A stretch of 64,000 nucleotides of DNA from Nostoc sphaeroides (lineage in GTDB: Bacteria; Cyanobacteriota; Cyanobacteriia; Cyanobacteriales; Nostocaceae), in contig NZ_CP031941.1 of assembly GCF_003443655.1 (NCBI RefSeq), positions 4,338,501-4,402,500 of the forward strand. Direction: 5' to 3'. The notes beneath the pieces are model-generated. The model searched no databases. It was given only the letters and a program-made list of their open reading frames with translations, and was not told where the DNA came from. Below, in pieces: positions 26,443-34,893 of this stretch (position 1 is the stretch's first letter; each line of letters opens with the position of its first letter). The translations under genes and the position numbers were made by a program.

Positions 26443-26555
26443 AGGACTTACGCAAAATACCTCTCAAACTCTTATTACTCTGTGTTCGGTTATTGAGCGA
26501 AGTCGAAATACCGTGCCTCCGTGGTTCGATTTTTCCTTACCTGTGCGTAAGTTTT
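26443..26555. mobile_element. Miniature element, AGGACTTACGCA family, degenerate copy
   Basis: Left end AGGACTTACGCA (26443-26454) and right end TGCGTAAGTTTTA (26543-26555) are inverted repeats with mismatches. The ends match those of the element at 63624-63814, whose boundaries are confirmed by a target duplication. It lies between two pentapeptide-repeat genes. Confidence 0.65.
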
Positions 26556-26701
26556 ATGATTGTTCAACGAAGAAGCAGTTATTGGTGCGGTTATCTCCCC
26601 CTGCCTCTTCGCTGACACCTATTATAATTTTCTGCTAAATGCTATACTATTTTTCCTCACCATCTAAGTAATAATTCTAGGTTGTAAGGAAAATCGTTAC
26701 C

Positions 26702-28177
26702 ATGTCTTCTAAAAAGACAGACACTCTTTTGAATTGGTTGATAACTATAACAGTTATATTTGGCTTCTCATTGACTGTAATTTTTTTCGCGTTGTCCAGT
26801 ATTAAAGAGTTATCAATTCAGGAAAAAATTCAGTATAGAAACCAAGCATTAACAACTACTGCAATAGTTTTTCTGGCATCGGCAGTAATGTTTAATACTT
26901 ATTATGCAGCAAAGCGGGCCCAAGCGATGCAGAAAAATGCGATCGCAGCTGAGAAAAACCTGGAAATTGGCATTCAAAATGCAAAAGTTAATCAAGACAG
27001 ATTGATTTCAGAGCGCTTTATGGGGGCAATTGCCCAGCTTGGTCATGAAAAAGTTGAAACCCGCACAGGTGCAATTTATGCATTAGAAAGAGTTGCTCAG
27101 GATTTTTCTAAAGAACACTGGACAATTATGGAAATTCTCACTGCCTTTGTGCGAGAGAATGCCCCCCTCCAGCAGGTGAGGGTAGAGCAACAAAACCCGG
27201 AATATCAAGGAGAAGCTTACTCAGGTAGGCGTCGAGGTGGGTCGCGTCCGACACAGCAGTTGGAGCAAAATCTCCATGAAGAATTTCCCAAAATCCGCAC
27301 TGATATTCAAGCAGCTTTAACTGTCATCGGCAGACGTAATTTACTCGAAGACCCAAAAGATCAAAAACTTGATTTACGTAATATCGACATTAGAAGGGCA
27401 GACCTGCTAGGAGTTAATCTGCAACAAGCAGACTTACGTGGTTCTGACCTGAGTGGGGCTGACCTGCGGGGAGCGGACTTGAGCGAGGCTGACTTAAACG
27501 GCGCTAAACTCATTAGGTCTATTCTCTATGAAACCAAATTACTAAAAGCTAGCCTTTGTGGAGCAAACCTTTGTTGGGCTAATCTCAACCGTGCTAATCT
27601 TTGTGGGGTAAACATGCGTTCAGCCAACCTCTCTGGAGCAAGTCTGCGTGTAGCTAATCTACAAGGAGCAAACCTCTATAAAGCTAACTTACAACAAGCG
27701 ACCTTAAAAATGGCCGACCTCTCAGGGGCAAAGCTATTTTTAGCTAACTTGCAAGGAGCAAAATTGGGTAAAGCCAATCTGTGTATGACGGGTTTGATTG
27801 GTGCCAACCTCTCAGGGGCTAACTTAAATGGTGCTAACCTTTCTGGGGCTAACTTGAATGCAGCCAAACTCCACCAAACAGAAGTCTATTTTGCCAACCT
27901 CTCAGAAGCCAGTTTAACGGAAGCTGACCTGTATCAAGCAAACCTCATCGGAGCTAACCTGTATAGGGCGACATTTTATCAAGCTAACTTGACTCAGGCA
28001 AACCTGATGGGAGCTAACTTTTCCGAAGCTGACCTTAGTGATGTCAAACTGGAGGGGACAATTTTAACAGGGGCGAAAAACTTAGAGTTGCACCAGATTG
28101 TAAAAGCACTTGGCGATCGCACCACTCGTCTACCTGATTATATAGAAGCACCGACAGATTGGCGACAATCAAGTTGA
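26702..28177 (+). CDS. Pentapeptide-repeat membrane protein, paralog 2
   Basis: 491 residues with a ribosome-binding site AAGGAAAA before ATG. Two membrane segments lie at about 12-33 and 52-70. The shared domain follows (RFMGAIAQLGHEKVETRTGAIYALERVAQDFSKEHWTIMEILTAFVRENAP, then DIQAALTVIGRRNLLEDPKDQKLDLRNIDI). About 40 pentapeptides occupy residues 230-460, and the tail is LELHQIVKALGDRTTRLPDYI. The N-terminal pair of helices would anchor the beta helix at a membrane, probably in the cytoplasm. A Gly/Arg insert (GEAYSGRRRGGSRPTQQ) interrupts the shared domain. Function unknown. Confidence 0.88.
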   Translation: MSSKKTDTLLNWLITITVIFGFSLTVIFFALSSIKELSIQEKIQYRNQALTTTAIVFLASAVMFNTYYAAKRAQAMQKNAIAAEKNLEIGIQNAKVNQDRLISERFMGAIAQLGHEKVETRTGAIYALERVAQDFSKEHWTIMEILTAFVRENAPLQQVRVEQQNPEYQGEAYSGRRRGGSRPTQQLEQNLHEEFPKIRTDIQAALTVIGRRNLLEDPKDQKLDLRNIDIRRADLLGVNLQQADLRGSDLSGADLRGADLSEADLNGAKLIRSILYETKLLKASLCGANLCWANLNRANLCGVNMRSANLSGASLRVANLQGANLYKANLQQATLKMADLSGAKLFLANLQGAKLGKANLCMTGLIGANLSGANLNGANLSGANLNAAKLHQTEVYFANLSEASLTEADLYQANLIGANLYRATFYQANLTQANLMGANFSEADLSDVKLEGTILTGAKNLELHQIVKALGDRTTRLPDYIEAPTDWRQSS

Positions 28178-28258
28178 GCGATCGCAGCATCATTAGTTAT
28201 TTGGGCGCATTCTACCAGTTTCACTTAGTGCTATAGTTTTTACCAAAAGTCTCCGATT

Positions 28259-28318
28259 AGCGATCGCACAACAATCTTACCGGAAAATCTTCAACCACCC
28301 AAACATTGGAAAGCTTAA
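28259..28318 (+). pseudogene. C-terminal relic of a fourth pentapeptide-repeat gene
   Basis: In one frame this stretch reads SDRTTILPENLQPPKHWKA and stop, matching the end module of paralogs 2 and 3 (GDRTTRLPDYIEAP; GDRTTMLPENFKIPKHWK). Nothing upstream continues the frame as pentapeptides. I infer the tail of a deleted paralog. Confidence 0.75.
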
Positions 28319-28354
28319 GTTTCACCCTCAGAACCTCAAGGTTGAGGCTTACCC

Positions 28355-28837
28355 TCAGACTGTGGATGGTTGCCAAGAAATCTCCAATAAACCTGTCAAC
28401 AGCTTTACTATTTCCTTATTCTTAATACTTTCGTTTCTATAACGATCCTGTAAATTTTGCAGAATTTTTATTTCTTGTTGAGGGGTAAGCAGATTAGCTA
28501 ATTTTATGCAAGACAACTGAAAAACTCTACGCAATTGCGCTTGTTCTTGTGAAGAAAGATTCATTGCACAGAAAGCATCTCTAAAATTTCCACCTTCTTC
28601 TAAGGTAGCTTCAAACTGACTTTGCTGTGTAGGAGTAAAAATTTTATTAATTTGAAAGCGAATCTCATGGTGAAGCTCAACTAAGTGTTCTTCTTGTTCT
28701 GGAAATATTTCTGTCCCTACTAGTAAAGGAAATAGATCCGCTAAAGGTTTATAAGTATGAGTTTGGATATTAACTGGAGTAGTTGCAAAAGAAATAACCA
28801 CTGATTTGATGACGAGTGAGCTAAATTTAGTTTTCAT
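28355..28837 (-). CDS. LTXXQ-like periplasmic hypothetical protein
   Basis: 160 residues with a basic start and a hydrophobic stretch (LVIKSVVISFATTPVNI), probably a signal peptide. The rest is helical and contains FTPTQQSQFEATLEEG and LTPQQEIKILQNL, two copies of the L/FTxxQ motif of the Spy/CpxP family of periplasmic stress chaperones. The order helix-LTxxQ-helix-LTxxQ fits that family, but the similarity is limited to the motifs, so I call it only LTXXQ-like. It stands alone, converging on the pentapeptide genes. Confidence 0.65.
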   Translation of the reverse strand: MKTKFSSLVIKSVVISFATTPVNIQTHTYKPLADLFPLLVGTEIFPEQEEHLVELHHEIRFQINKIFTPTQQSQFEATLEEGGNFRDAFCAMNLSSQEQAQLRRVFQLSCIKLANLLTPQQEIKILQNLQDRYRNESIKNKEIVKLLTGLLEISWQPSTV

Positions 28838-29069
28838 AAAATATCCTCTTAGTATTTATTCTTGGCAAAACAGCCCTGTATAAGCTTTTACAAGCATTCA
28901 GTTGAAGCACTCTCCGATTGGGCCACGGCTTACGCAACCCAATGTCCATGCTGACAAGACACGATAGTTAGTTAAAGGCGTTATAAGTAGAACGGCGTAA
29001 ATAATTTGCATGTTTGTAGTGTTCGCTACGCGAACACTACAAACTAATTCCAAAAATTTTTACATTAGT
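28838..29069. other. Intergenic repeats including a perfect 15-bp palindrome
   Basis: No gene. A perfect inverted repeat GTTTGTAGTGTTCGC / GCGAACACTACAAAC with a 3-base spacer lies at 29012-29044. Such palindromes are dispersed in Nostoc genomes. The rest is unremarkable, and the DNA after 29210 up to 29472 likewise holds nothing I recognise. Confidence 0.7.
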
Positions 29070-29210
29070 TAAGGGACTTCCAAGTAAAAAAATATTCCAT
29101 TGCTATTGTTCACTGTTGACCGTTCACGAGTTTTCAGTTAACAGTTAACAGTCAACAGTCAACAGTCAACGACTTTAATGTGGAATAATTTATTTTTTGG
29201 AGTTCCCTAA
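29070..29210. mobile_element. Miniature inverted-repeat element with AGTCAAC heptamers, copy 2
   Basis: Same termini and arms as the element at 3988-4163, nearly base for base, but the heptamer array has only about four units (two of them TTAACAG variants). This shows expansion or contraction of the array inside an otherwise conserved element. Confidence 0.85.
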
Positions 29211-29484
29211 TATAGTTTGAATTATTCTCACCGACTTACTTAGTTTGTGCTTATATTTAGATAAATATTCAGAAAGCTATTTCTTTAAAGAAAAATAAAT
29301 GTTTTTTACAACCATCACGGGCCATCGGCTGTAAAAAACTTTCATGCAACTTGTGGAAAAGAAACAGGCTAAGGTAGATAAAATATCTATCTAAAGATAG
29401 TTTCATTGAAAAATCTCTCTAATACAACTATCTTTAGGTACTTGACAAAAAAGAAAATATTACTTCTTTTTTTTGCAATGCTGC

Positions 29485-29840
29485 GACTTTTTCAGCTTTG
29501 TGCTGGAACAGTTTGGAGCGATCGTCACCGCAGTAGCATCAAAAGATGAAGCATTACAAGTGCTAATACAGTCAAAGCCAGATATCTTACTTATAGCGAT
29601 ATTGGGATGCCAGAAATGAACGGCTATATGCTGATGCAACAGGTGCGTGCCCTAGAAGCAGAAATAGGGGAAAAACAGATTCCAGCGATCGCTCTGACTG
29701 CTTATGCAGGCGAAATCAATCAGCAGCAAGCGCTAAAAGCAGGCTTTCAACAGTACATCGTTAAACCTGTAGCACCAGACGAATTGCTCATGGCGATTTC
29801 TAATCTAATCTACTTAGGTGTTGGTGATCAACCTGAGTAA
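29485..29840 (+). pseudogene. Frameshifted receiver (REC) domain, tail of a hybrid kinase
   Basis: The first frame reads FVLEQFGAIVTAVAS, then DEALQVLIQSKPDILL, and is then lost; the next frame resumes as DIGMPEMNGYMLMQQVRAL and continues through IPAIALTAYAG to the phosphorelay lysine in YIVKPVAPDELL. The break is at about 29594-29597, where CTTATAGCGAT replaces an expected CTTAGCGAT: two extra bases. The phosphoacceptor Asp of the domain lies right at the lesion. The order is that of the C-terminal receiver of cyanobacterial hybrid histidine kinases; the kinase part is gone. Translation from 29607 alone would give half a domain. Confidence 0.8.
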
Positions 29841-30125
29841 TTAAATGAACCTCGTTCATGTTACAAATTTTAACCTATGCTTCACAAATAATACAAGCAT
29901 TTCAATTGCCTGGAATACCTTCGTTTTAGGCATAGCCATGTTGTGTCTCTGCCACTAAACACGGCACTTCCGGGGATGTTTGAAAAATAATTTATCAAAG
30001 ATTTTATAGATGATTTCTATGGAATAGATTTAAGAACTTGTCAAGTAGTTACGTGTTTGTACTCTATCATAACCTTGCATATCCTCTTAAAATCAACCTA
30101 AATTTACTTCCGTAAGGAGTCAGAT

Positions 30126-31367
30126 ATGAAGACTTATGACATGTCTCTCATGAAGACAAATGGACTCACGACTTTCTTGGTATTTCTCTCAATTATATTT
30201 ATTTTCACATTAACTCTAATTTTTTCATTCTTTGAAACCATTGCAGGATTTACAAATCAAGAAAAAATAGAATATATTAATCAAGCATTAACAACAGTTG
30301 CCATCATTATTGGAGGATTAGCATTAATAATTAATGCTTACTATACTTCCAGACTCTCTTTTGGTGAAAATCAGAGTGTGTTAACCAAACTCCTTGCTGG
30401 AAAAATAGCTTGGGACAACAACATAGTCACTGACATTAAGAACACCCAAGAAACTCTAGAAGAAATTATTCCAGAACGTTTTTCTAAAGCAATTGAACAG
30501 TTGGGAAATGAAAAGATTGAAACGCGGTTTGCTGCAATTTATGCATTAGAGCGAATTGCTAAGGATTCTCACAAAGACCATTGGACAATTATGGAAATTC
30601 TTGCTGCGTTTATCCGCGAGAATGCCCCAATAAATCAGAAAGATGAGGACGAGTTACAGAACTCATCAAAACTTCCTACAGATATTCAAACAGCCTTGAC
30701 TGTCATTGGACGACGCGATTCACATAAAGATCCGGTAAATCAGAAACTAGATTTACGCAATACAGACCTTAGTAATGCAGACTTAACCGAAGCTAACCTC
30801 TCTAGGGCAATCCTCGTAGGAGCTAACTTGCAATGGGTCAATTTTACCCGAGCAAATCTTTCAGAGGCAGACTTATCAATAACCTATCTTTGTGGATCAA
30901 TCTTATATGAAGCCAACCTGCAAAAAGCAATGCTCCCAGAAGCCAATCTCCAAGGCGTAGTTCTCAGAAAAGCGAACCTCTCGAAGGCAATCCTTTATGA
31001 TGCCAACTTGGAAGGGGCAATCCTTTGTGATGCCAAATTAGAAGGAGCAATCCTTTGTGGTGCCAATTTAGAAGGAGCAATCCTTTGTGATGCCAACTTA
31101 GAAGAAGTAAACCTTGAGGATAGCAACCTTCAAGATGCCAACCTGATTGGTAGTAACTTGCAAAACGCAAAACTTGCTGGAGCTAACTTAGAAGCTGTGT
31201 TACTCAGTACAGCCAACCTGCAAGATGCTAACTTCCAAGAAGCTAACCTCTCTAGAGCAAACTTGAGCGGATGTGAAAACCTTGAATTACGGCAAATTGA
31301 ACAGGCACTTGGCGATCGCACAACAATGCTACCAGAAAACTTTAAAATACCCAAACACTGGAAATAA
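30126..31367 (+). CDS. Pentapeptide-repeat membrane protein, paralog 3
   Basis: 413 residues; AAGGAG precedes the ATG by 7 bases. Two membrane segments (about 14-38 and 55-75) are followed by the shared domain (RFSKAIEQLGNEKIETRFAAIYALERIAKDSHKDHWTIMEILAAFIRENAP split by a short linker from DIQTALTVIGRRDSHKDPVNQKLDLRNTDL). About 32 pentapeptides follow; several are near-identical AILCDANLEG units (AILYDANLEGAILCDAKLEG), showing recent tandem growth. The tail is LELRQIEQALGDRTTMLPENF. Same architecture as paralog 2. Its natural terminator at 31556 is now separated from it by a miniature element. Confidence 0.88.
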   Translation: MKTYDMSLMKTNGLTTFLVFLSIIFIFTLTLIFSFFETIAGFTNQEKIEYINQALTTVAIIIGGLALIINAYYTSRLSFGENQSVLTKLLAGKIAWDNNIVTDIKNTQETLEEIIPERFSKAIEQLGNEKIETRFAAIYALERIAKDSHKDHWTIMEILAAFIRENAPINQKDEDELQNSSKLPTDIQTALTVIGRRDSHKDPVNQKLDLRNTDLSNADLTEANLSRAILVGANLQWVNFTRANLSEADLSITYLCGSILYEANLQKAMLPEANLQGVVLRKANLSKAILYDANLEGAILCDAKLEGAILCGANLEGAILCDANLEEVNLEDSNLQDANLIGSNLQNAKLAGANLEAVLLSTANLQDANFQEANLSRANLSGCENLELRQIEQALGDRTTMLPENFKIPKHWK

Positions 31368-31404
31368 CAATAAAGCTAAAGTTTCAGTCAATTAAGCCTT
31401 TTGT

Positions 31405-31554
31405 TAAGTAGTCGGACAAAAATATTTACAGTCATTGCGAGCGTTCGCGCAGCGTCTCGTAGAGAAGCGAAGCAATCCCAGCCCTTGCGATTGCTTCATT
31501 CCGCTTCGCTCCATTCGCAATGACATTGTGTAATTAATTCTGTCTGACTACTTA
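31405..31554. mobile_element. Miniature inverted-repeat element (TAAGTAGTC termini)
   Basis: Terminal inverted repeats TAAGTAGTCGGACA and TGTCTGACTACTTA continue inward as TCATTGCGA/CGCAATGA. The interior carries the CGCAGCGTCTCGTAGAGAAG and GCGATTGCTTCATTCCGCT blocks that are common in Nostoc. It lies between the paralog 3 gene and a terminator. Confidence 0.82.
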
Positions 31555-31555
31555 T

Positions 31556-31578
31556 AACCCGCCTGCGCGGGTTTTTTT
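31556..31578 (+). terminator. Rho-independent terminator downstream of pentapeptide paralog 3
   Basis: AACCCGC / GCGGGTT stem with a CTGC-type loop, followed by seven T. It is on the strand of paralog 3, 190 bases past its stop, with one miniature element in between, so I assign it to that gene. Confidence 0.85.
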
Positions 31579-31610
31579 GTATAAACGCGGTTTCTAACAA
31601 CCCTTTTAAC

Positions 31611-31759
31611 TATAGCAGTCCTATTTGATTCGTGAAAAATATAGATAAGGAAACGAACCGCCAAGGATGCATTCGCGCAGCGTCTCGTAAGAGTTGGACG
31701 CAAAGGGAAGAAAGAAGAAAGAGATATATAATTTTCACAAATGATTTAGGACTGCTATA
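31611..31759. mobile_element. Miniature inverted-repeat element (TATAGCAGTCCTA termini)
   Basis: Left end TATAGCAGTCCTATTTGAT with GTGAAAA; right end TTTTCAC with ATGATTTAGGACTGCTATA; the inverted repeats extend about 30 bases with mismatches. The interior is purine-rich with an AAGGATGCATTCGCGCAGCG block. A TA target duplication is possible. Confidence 0.82.
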
Positions 31760-31807
31760 TGTTGAATTTATACTAATTCGGCTATTGGTAGCAAAGGGAT
31801 TGTCAAA

Positions 31808-31889
31808 CAGACCTCTTGCAAAAGTCCCTAAAACCCCACTCATTATCAAGGGGTGGGGTTCAAATTGTTTAATTTATGCAAGAGGTCTA
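31808..31889. mobile_element. Miniature inverted-repeat element (AGACCTCTTGCA termini), copy 2
   Basis: 82-base version of the element at 12637, in the opposite orientation: CAGACCTCTTGCAAAAG, CCCCACTC/GGGGTGGGG core, TTTATGCAAGAGGTCTA. It lacks the GC-rich interior of copy 1, showing that the interior is an addition to a minimal hairpin element. Confidence 0.85.
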
Positions 31890-32289
31890 ATTTAAAAAAC
31901 AATTCGGAGAAATAACTTTTAGGAGTTAAATATATCACTCAAAATTATAGAGAGAGCAAATTTAAAGAGATTATTTATAAATTAGAATTTATTTGTTTGT
32001 ATTTTCTGACAAAAGTGTTTTTTTAACTGAATTTCTCTCTAATTGTTGGCGCTGTTACAACTGACAGCTTTGAAAACGTTTACTATACCTGAGTACTTTA
32101 AAACAACAAAAGTATTTCGTCATAAACATAAGTCTATTAATGGTGGAGAGTGAATTTTTATTTTTTATTTTGAATTTTGAACTGATTCATCCTAAAACTT
32201 TCATATCCTTCATTCCGTGAAATCCTTAAATCAGTTAAATCAGTGATAAATATTTAGTTTTTTCTGCGCCACTAGTTAAGAGGTAATCT

Positions 32290-33489
32290 ATGGTGCGAAA
32301 CTCAAAGCTAGGGTACAGAACGTTCCCTAAGTCTATTCTGCGTCTATCCGTTGGTATAGGTATAATTGCATTTTTATCGATTGGCGGAATAAGTTTTTAT
32401 ATACTAAAAAGCTGGCAAAATTATGCAAATTCAGAAGCACAAGTGCCAGCAACACAATTGCCACAGTTAAAAACGGTAACAGCTTTAGGGCGGATTGAAC
32501 CACAGGGAAAGGTAATTAAACTATCTGCTGCGGTGTCTGCGGAAGGAAGTCGGGTAGAAAAGTTGTTAGTGAAGGAAGGGGATAGAGTAAAAGCAGGACA
32601 GGTGATTGCGATTTTGAACAGCCGCGATCGCGCTGATGCAGAATTAGAACAGGCACTAGAACAAGTAAAAGTAGCCCAGGCAAATTTAAACCGCATCCAA
32701 GCAGGTGCTAAACCCGGTGAAATTGCCGCCCAAAAAGCCGCGATCGCTCGTTTAGAAGCAGAACGCCAAGGTGATATTAATACCCAAGCAGCGACAATTG
32801 AGCGATTCCAAGCCGAAGTGCGTAACGCCCAAGCAGAAGACGAACGCTATCAGCAGCTATATCAACAGGGGGCAATTTCTGCCTCTCAACGAGATAACAA
32901 GCGTTTAAACTTGGAAACCGCCCAAAAAAACCTGCAAGAAGCACAAGCGCAGTTAAATCGAACTCAATCAACTAGCCAGCAAAAGGTAAAAGAAGCCACA
33001 GCAACACTCAATGGAATTGCTGATGTGCGAGGAGTAGATGTAGAAGTTGCCCAAGCAGAAGTCAATCGTGCCATAGCAGCCATGAATTTGGCAAAAGTCA
33101 ATCTAAAACAGGCCGAAGTGCGATCGCCTCAAAATGGACAGGTATTTGAGATCCATACCCATCCTGGCGAATTAATATCAAATGATGGCATTGCTGATAT
33201 CGGACAAACCAACCAGATGTATGTCATAGCCGAAGTCTACGAAAGCGATATCGACAAAGTGCGTTCAGGGCAGCAAGTGCGAGTATTTGGTGATTCCCTC
33301 TCCATTAAATTGCAGGGAATCGTAGATCGCAAAGGCTTACAAGTGCGGCCGCAGAATGTCATTAACACAGATCCTGCTAACAATATCGATAACAGAGTAG
33401 TCGAAGTCCATATCCGACTAGATGAAGCCTCCAGCCAAAAAGCCGCCACCTTAACCAATATGCAAGTTAAGGCAGTAATTGAATTATGA
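32290..33489 (+). CDS. devB: DevB-type membrane fusion protein of an ABC exporter
   Basis: 399-residue HlyD-family periplasmic adaptor. One membrane segment lies at about 17-40 (LSVGIGIIAFLSIGGISFYIL), then lipoyl-type beta strands (GRIEPQGKVIKLSAAV, VEKLLVKEGDRVKAGQVIAIL), a long coiled coil (about 110-270) and a C-terminal beta barrel. In heterocystous cyanobacteria DevBCA with a TolC-like protein exports heterocyst glycolipids; paralogous sets export other lipids or peptides, and sequence alone does not say which this is. AGAGG precedes the ATG. devC and devA follow in the same direction, the standard order. Confidence 0.93.
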   Translation: MVRNSKLGYRTFPKSILRLSVGIGIIAFLSIGGISFYILKSWQNYANSEAQVPATQLPQLKTVTALGRIEPQGKVIKLSAAVSAEGSRVEKLLVKEGDRVKAGQVIAILNSRDRADAELEQALEQVKVAQANLNRIQAGAKPGEIAAQKAAIARLEAERQGDINTQAATIERFQAEVRNAQAEDERYQQLYQQGAISASQRDNKRLNLETAQKNLQEAQAQLNRTQSTSQQKVKEATATLNGIADVRGVDVEVAQAEVNRAIAAMNLAKVNLKQAEVRSPQNGQVFEIHTHPGELISNDGIADIGQTNQMYVIAEVYESDIDKVRSGQQVRVFGDSLSIKLQGIVDRKGLQVRPQNVINTDPANNIDNRVVEVHIRLDEASSQKAATLTNMQVKAVIEL

Positions 33490-33612
33490 ATTATGAATAG
33501 GGAATAGGGAATAGGGAATAGGGAATAGGGCATTGTTTTAAGTTCTTCTCCATCTCCCCCTGCTCCCCCTGCTCCCCCTGCTCCCCCTGCTCCCCACTCC
33601 CCACTCCCCACT
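33490..33612. repeat. Low-complexity tandem repeats between devB and devC
   Basis: GAATAGG heptamers (GGGAATAGGGAATAGG, 33498-33530) are followed by CTCCCCCTG / ACTCCCC arrays up to 33612. The same array types recur at 48708-48830 and, inside a coding region, in recG. It lies in the middle of an operon, so it is transcribed. Confidence 0.85.
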
Positions 33613-33621
33613 TTTTATAAT

Positions 33622-34788
33622 GTGATTAAACAACTGCGACGGCGAACCCCTCTTGGATGGCTGCAACTGAATCATGAAAAAAGCCGTCTTTTAGTGGCAT
33701 TGTCAGGGATTGCCTTTGCGGATCTTCTCATGTTCATGCAACTGGGCTTTCAAACTGCGCTGTATGACAGTAACACTAGACTACATCGCAGTTTGCAAGC
33801 AGACATTGTTTTAACCAGTCCCCAAGCCCGTAACTTGCCAAGCTTGTCTACATTTTCTCGGCGGCGACTTTACCAAGCAATGGATATACCAGGGGTGAAG
33901 TCAGCAGAACCAATGTATTTCAACAACACAATTTGGAAAAATCCCCAAACACACCGTGAGGCGGGGGTGTTAGTTATTGGGTTTAATCCAGATAAGCCAG
34001 CCTTTAATTTACCCGATGTTAACCAGCAATTGCAGACAATCAAGCTACCAGGTGCTGTCTTATTCGATCGCGGTGCTAGAGGAGATTATCAAAAAGCGAT
34101 CGCTCAAATTGACCAAGGTAAAACCCTAACCACCGAAATAGAACGGCGCACAATTACCATTAGTGGCTTATTTCAAGTCGGCGCTTCCTTTGGTTCTGAT
34201 GGCAATTTGATTACCAGCGATCAAAACTTTTTGCGGCTATTTTCTGGGCGACAGTCCAGCAGTGTCAGTTTAGGTTTGATTAAGGTAAAACCAGGTTATG
34301 ACCCGAAAAAGGTAGCAGCAACATTGAAAACCTACCTAAGAGATGATGTCAGAGTCTTAACCCACGCGGAATTTATTGAATTTGAGAACAACTTCTGGAG
34401 AACAAATTCGCCAATTGGGTTTATTTTCAGCCTGGGTGTATCAATGGGGTTTGTAGTGGGCGTGATTATCGTCTATCAAGTCCTTTCCACCGATGTTAAT
34501 GCCCACGTTCGGGAATACGCCACCTTCAAAGCAATGGGATATCGCAATTATTACCTGCTAGGTGTGGTACTTGAAGAATCGTTGATATTAGCAGCACTGG
34601 GCTTCTTCCCCGGATTAGGAGTGTCCTTAGCACTTTACCAACTGACTCGCAGTGCCACAAATTTGCCCATGTACATGACTGCGATTCGAGCATTGCAGGT
34701 ATTAGTGCTGACTATCATTATGTGTGCAATTTCCGGTGCGATCGCCACCCGCAAACTCCAAGCCACCGATCCTGCTGACATGTTCTAA
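33622..34788 (+). CDS. devC: DevC-type permease of an ABC exporter
   Basis: 388-residue membrane subunit of the FtsX/MacB-like permease type. The layout is one N-terminal membrane helix (ALSGIAFADLLMFMQLGFQTAL), a periplasmic domain of about 220 residues, then three C-terminal helices (FIFSLGVSMGFVVGVIIVYQ; EESLILAALGFFPGLGVSLAL; VLVLTIIMCAISGAIATRKL). The start is GTG (IKQLRRRTPLGWLQL). Together with DevA and DevB it forms the inner-membrane part of the exporter. It follows devB after 132 bases of low-complexity DNA. Confidence 0.94.
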   Translation: MIKQLRRRTPLGWLQLNHEKSRLLVALSGIAFADLLMFMQLGFQTALYDSNTRLHRSLQADIVLTSPQARNLPSLSTFSRRRLYQAMDIPGVKSAEPMYFNNTIWKNPQTHREAGVLVIGFNPDKPAFNLPDVNQQLQTIKLPGAVLFDRGARGDYQKAIAQIDQGKTLTTEIERRTITISGLFQVGASFGSDGNLITSDQNFLRLFSGRQSSSVSLGLIKVKPGYDPKKVAATLKTYLRDDVRVLTHAEFIEFENNFWRTNSPIGFIFSLGVSMGFVVGVIIVYQVLSTDVNAHVREYATFKAMGYRNYYLLGVVLEESLILAALGFFPGLGVSLALYQLTRSATNLPMYMTAIRALQVLVLTIIMCAISGAIATRKLQATDPADMF

Positions 34789-34792
34789 ATTT

Positions 34793-34870
34793 GTCATTCG
34801 TCATTGGTCACTTGTACTGAGCGTTGCCGAAGTATTGGTCATTTGCAAAGGACAAATGACCAATGACGAT
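34793..34870. repeat. Inverted ATTGGTCATTTG-type repeat between devC and devA
   Basis: TCATTGGTCACTTG and ATTGGTCATTTGC on the left pair with CAAATGACCAATGAC on the right. The same heptamer (CCAATGA) forms arrays near 53890. It could form a hairpin in the devBCA transcript. Confidence 0.7.
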
Positions 34871-34893
34871 CATCACGAGTAATCGATCTATTT

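Noticed and set aside
29607..29840. Complete small response regulator
   Set aside because: It lacks the first half of the receiver domain, which is present upstream in another frame; it is a frameshifted relic.
31632..31895. Open frames over the miniature-element cluster
   Set aside because: They follow element sequence (terminal inverted repeats) and have no motif.
31896..32289. NtcA site (GTA-N8-TAC) before devB
   Set aside because: I looked for the motif because devBCA sets are often nitrogen-regulated, but found no match on reading.
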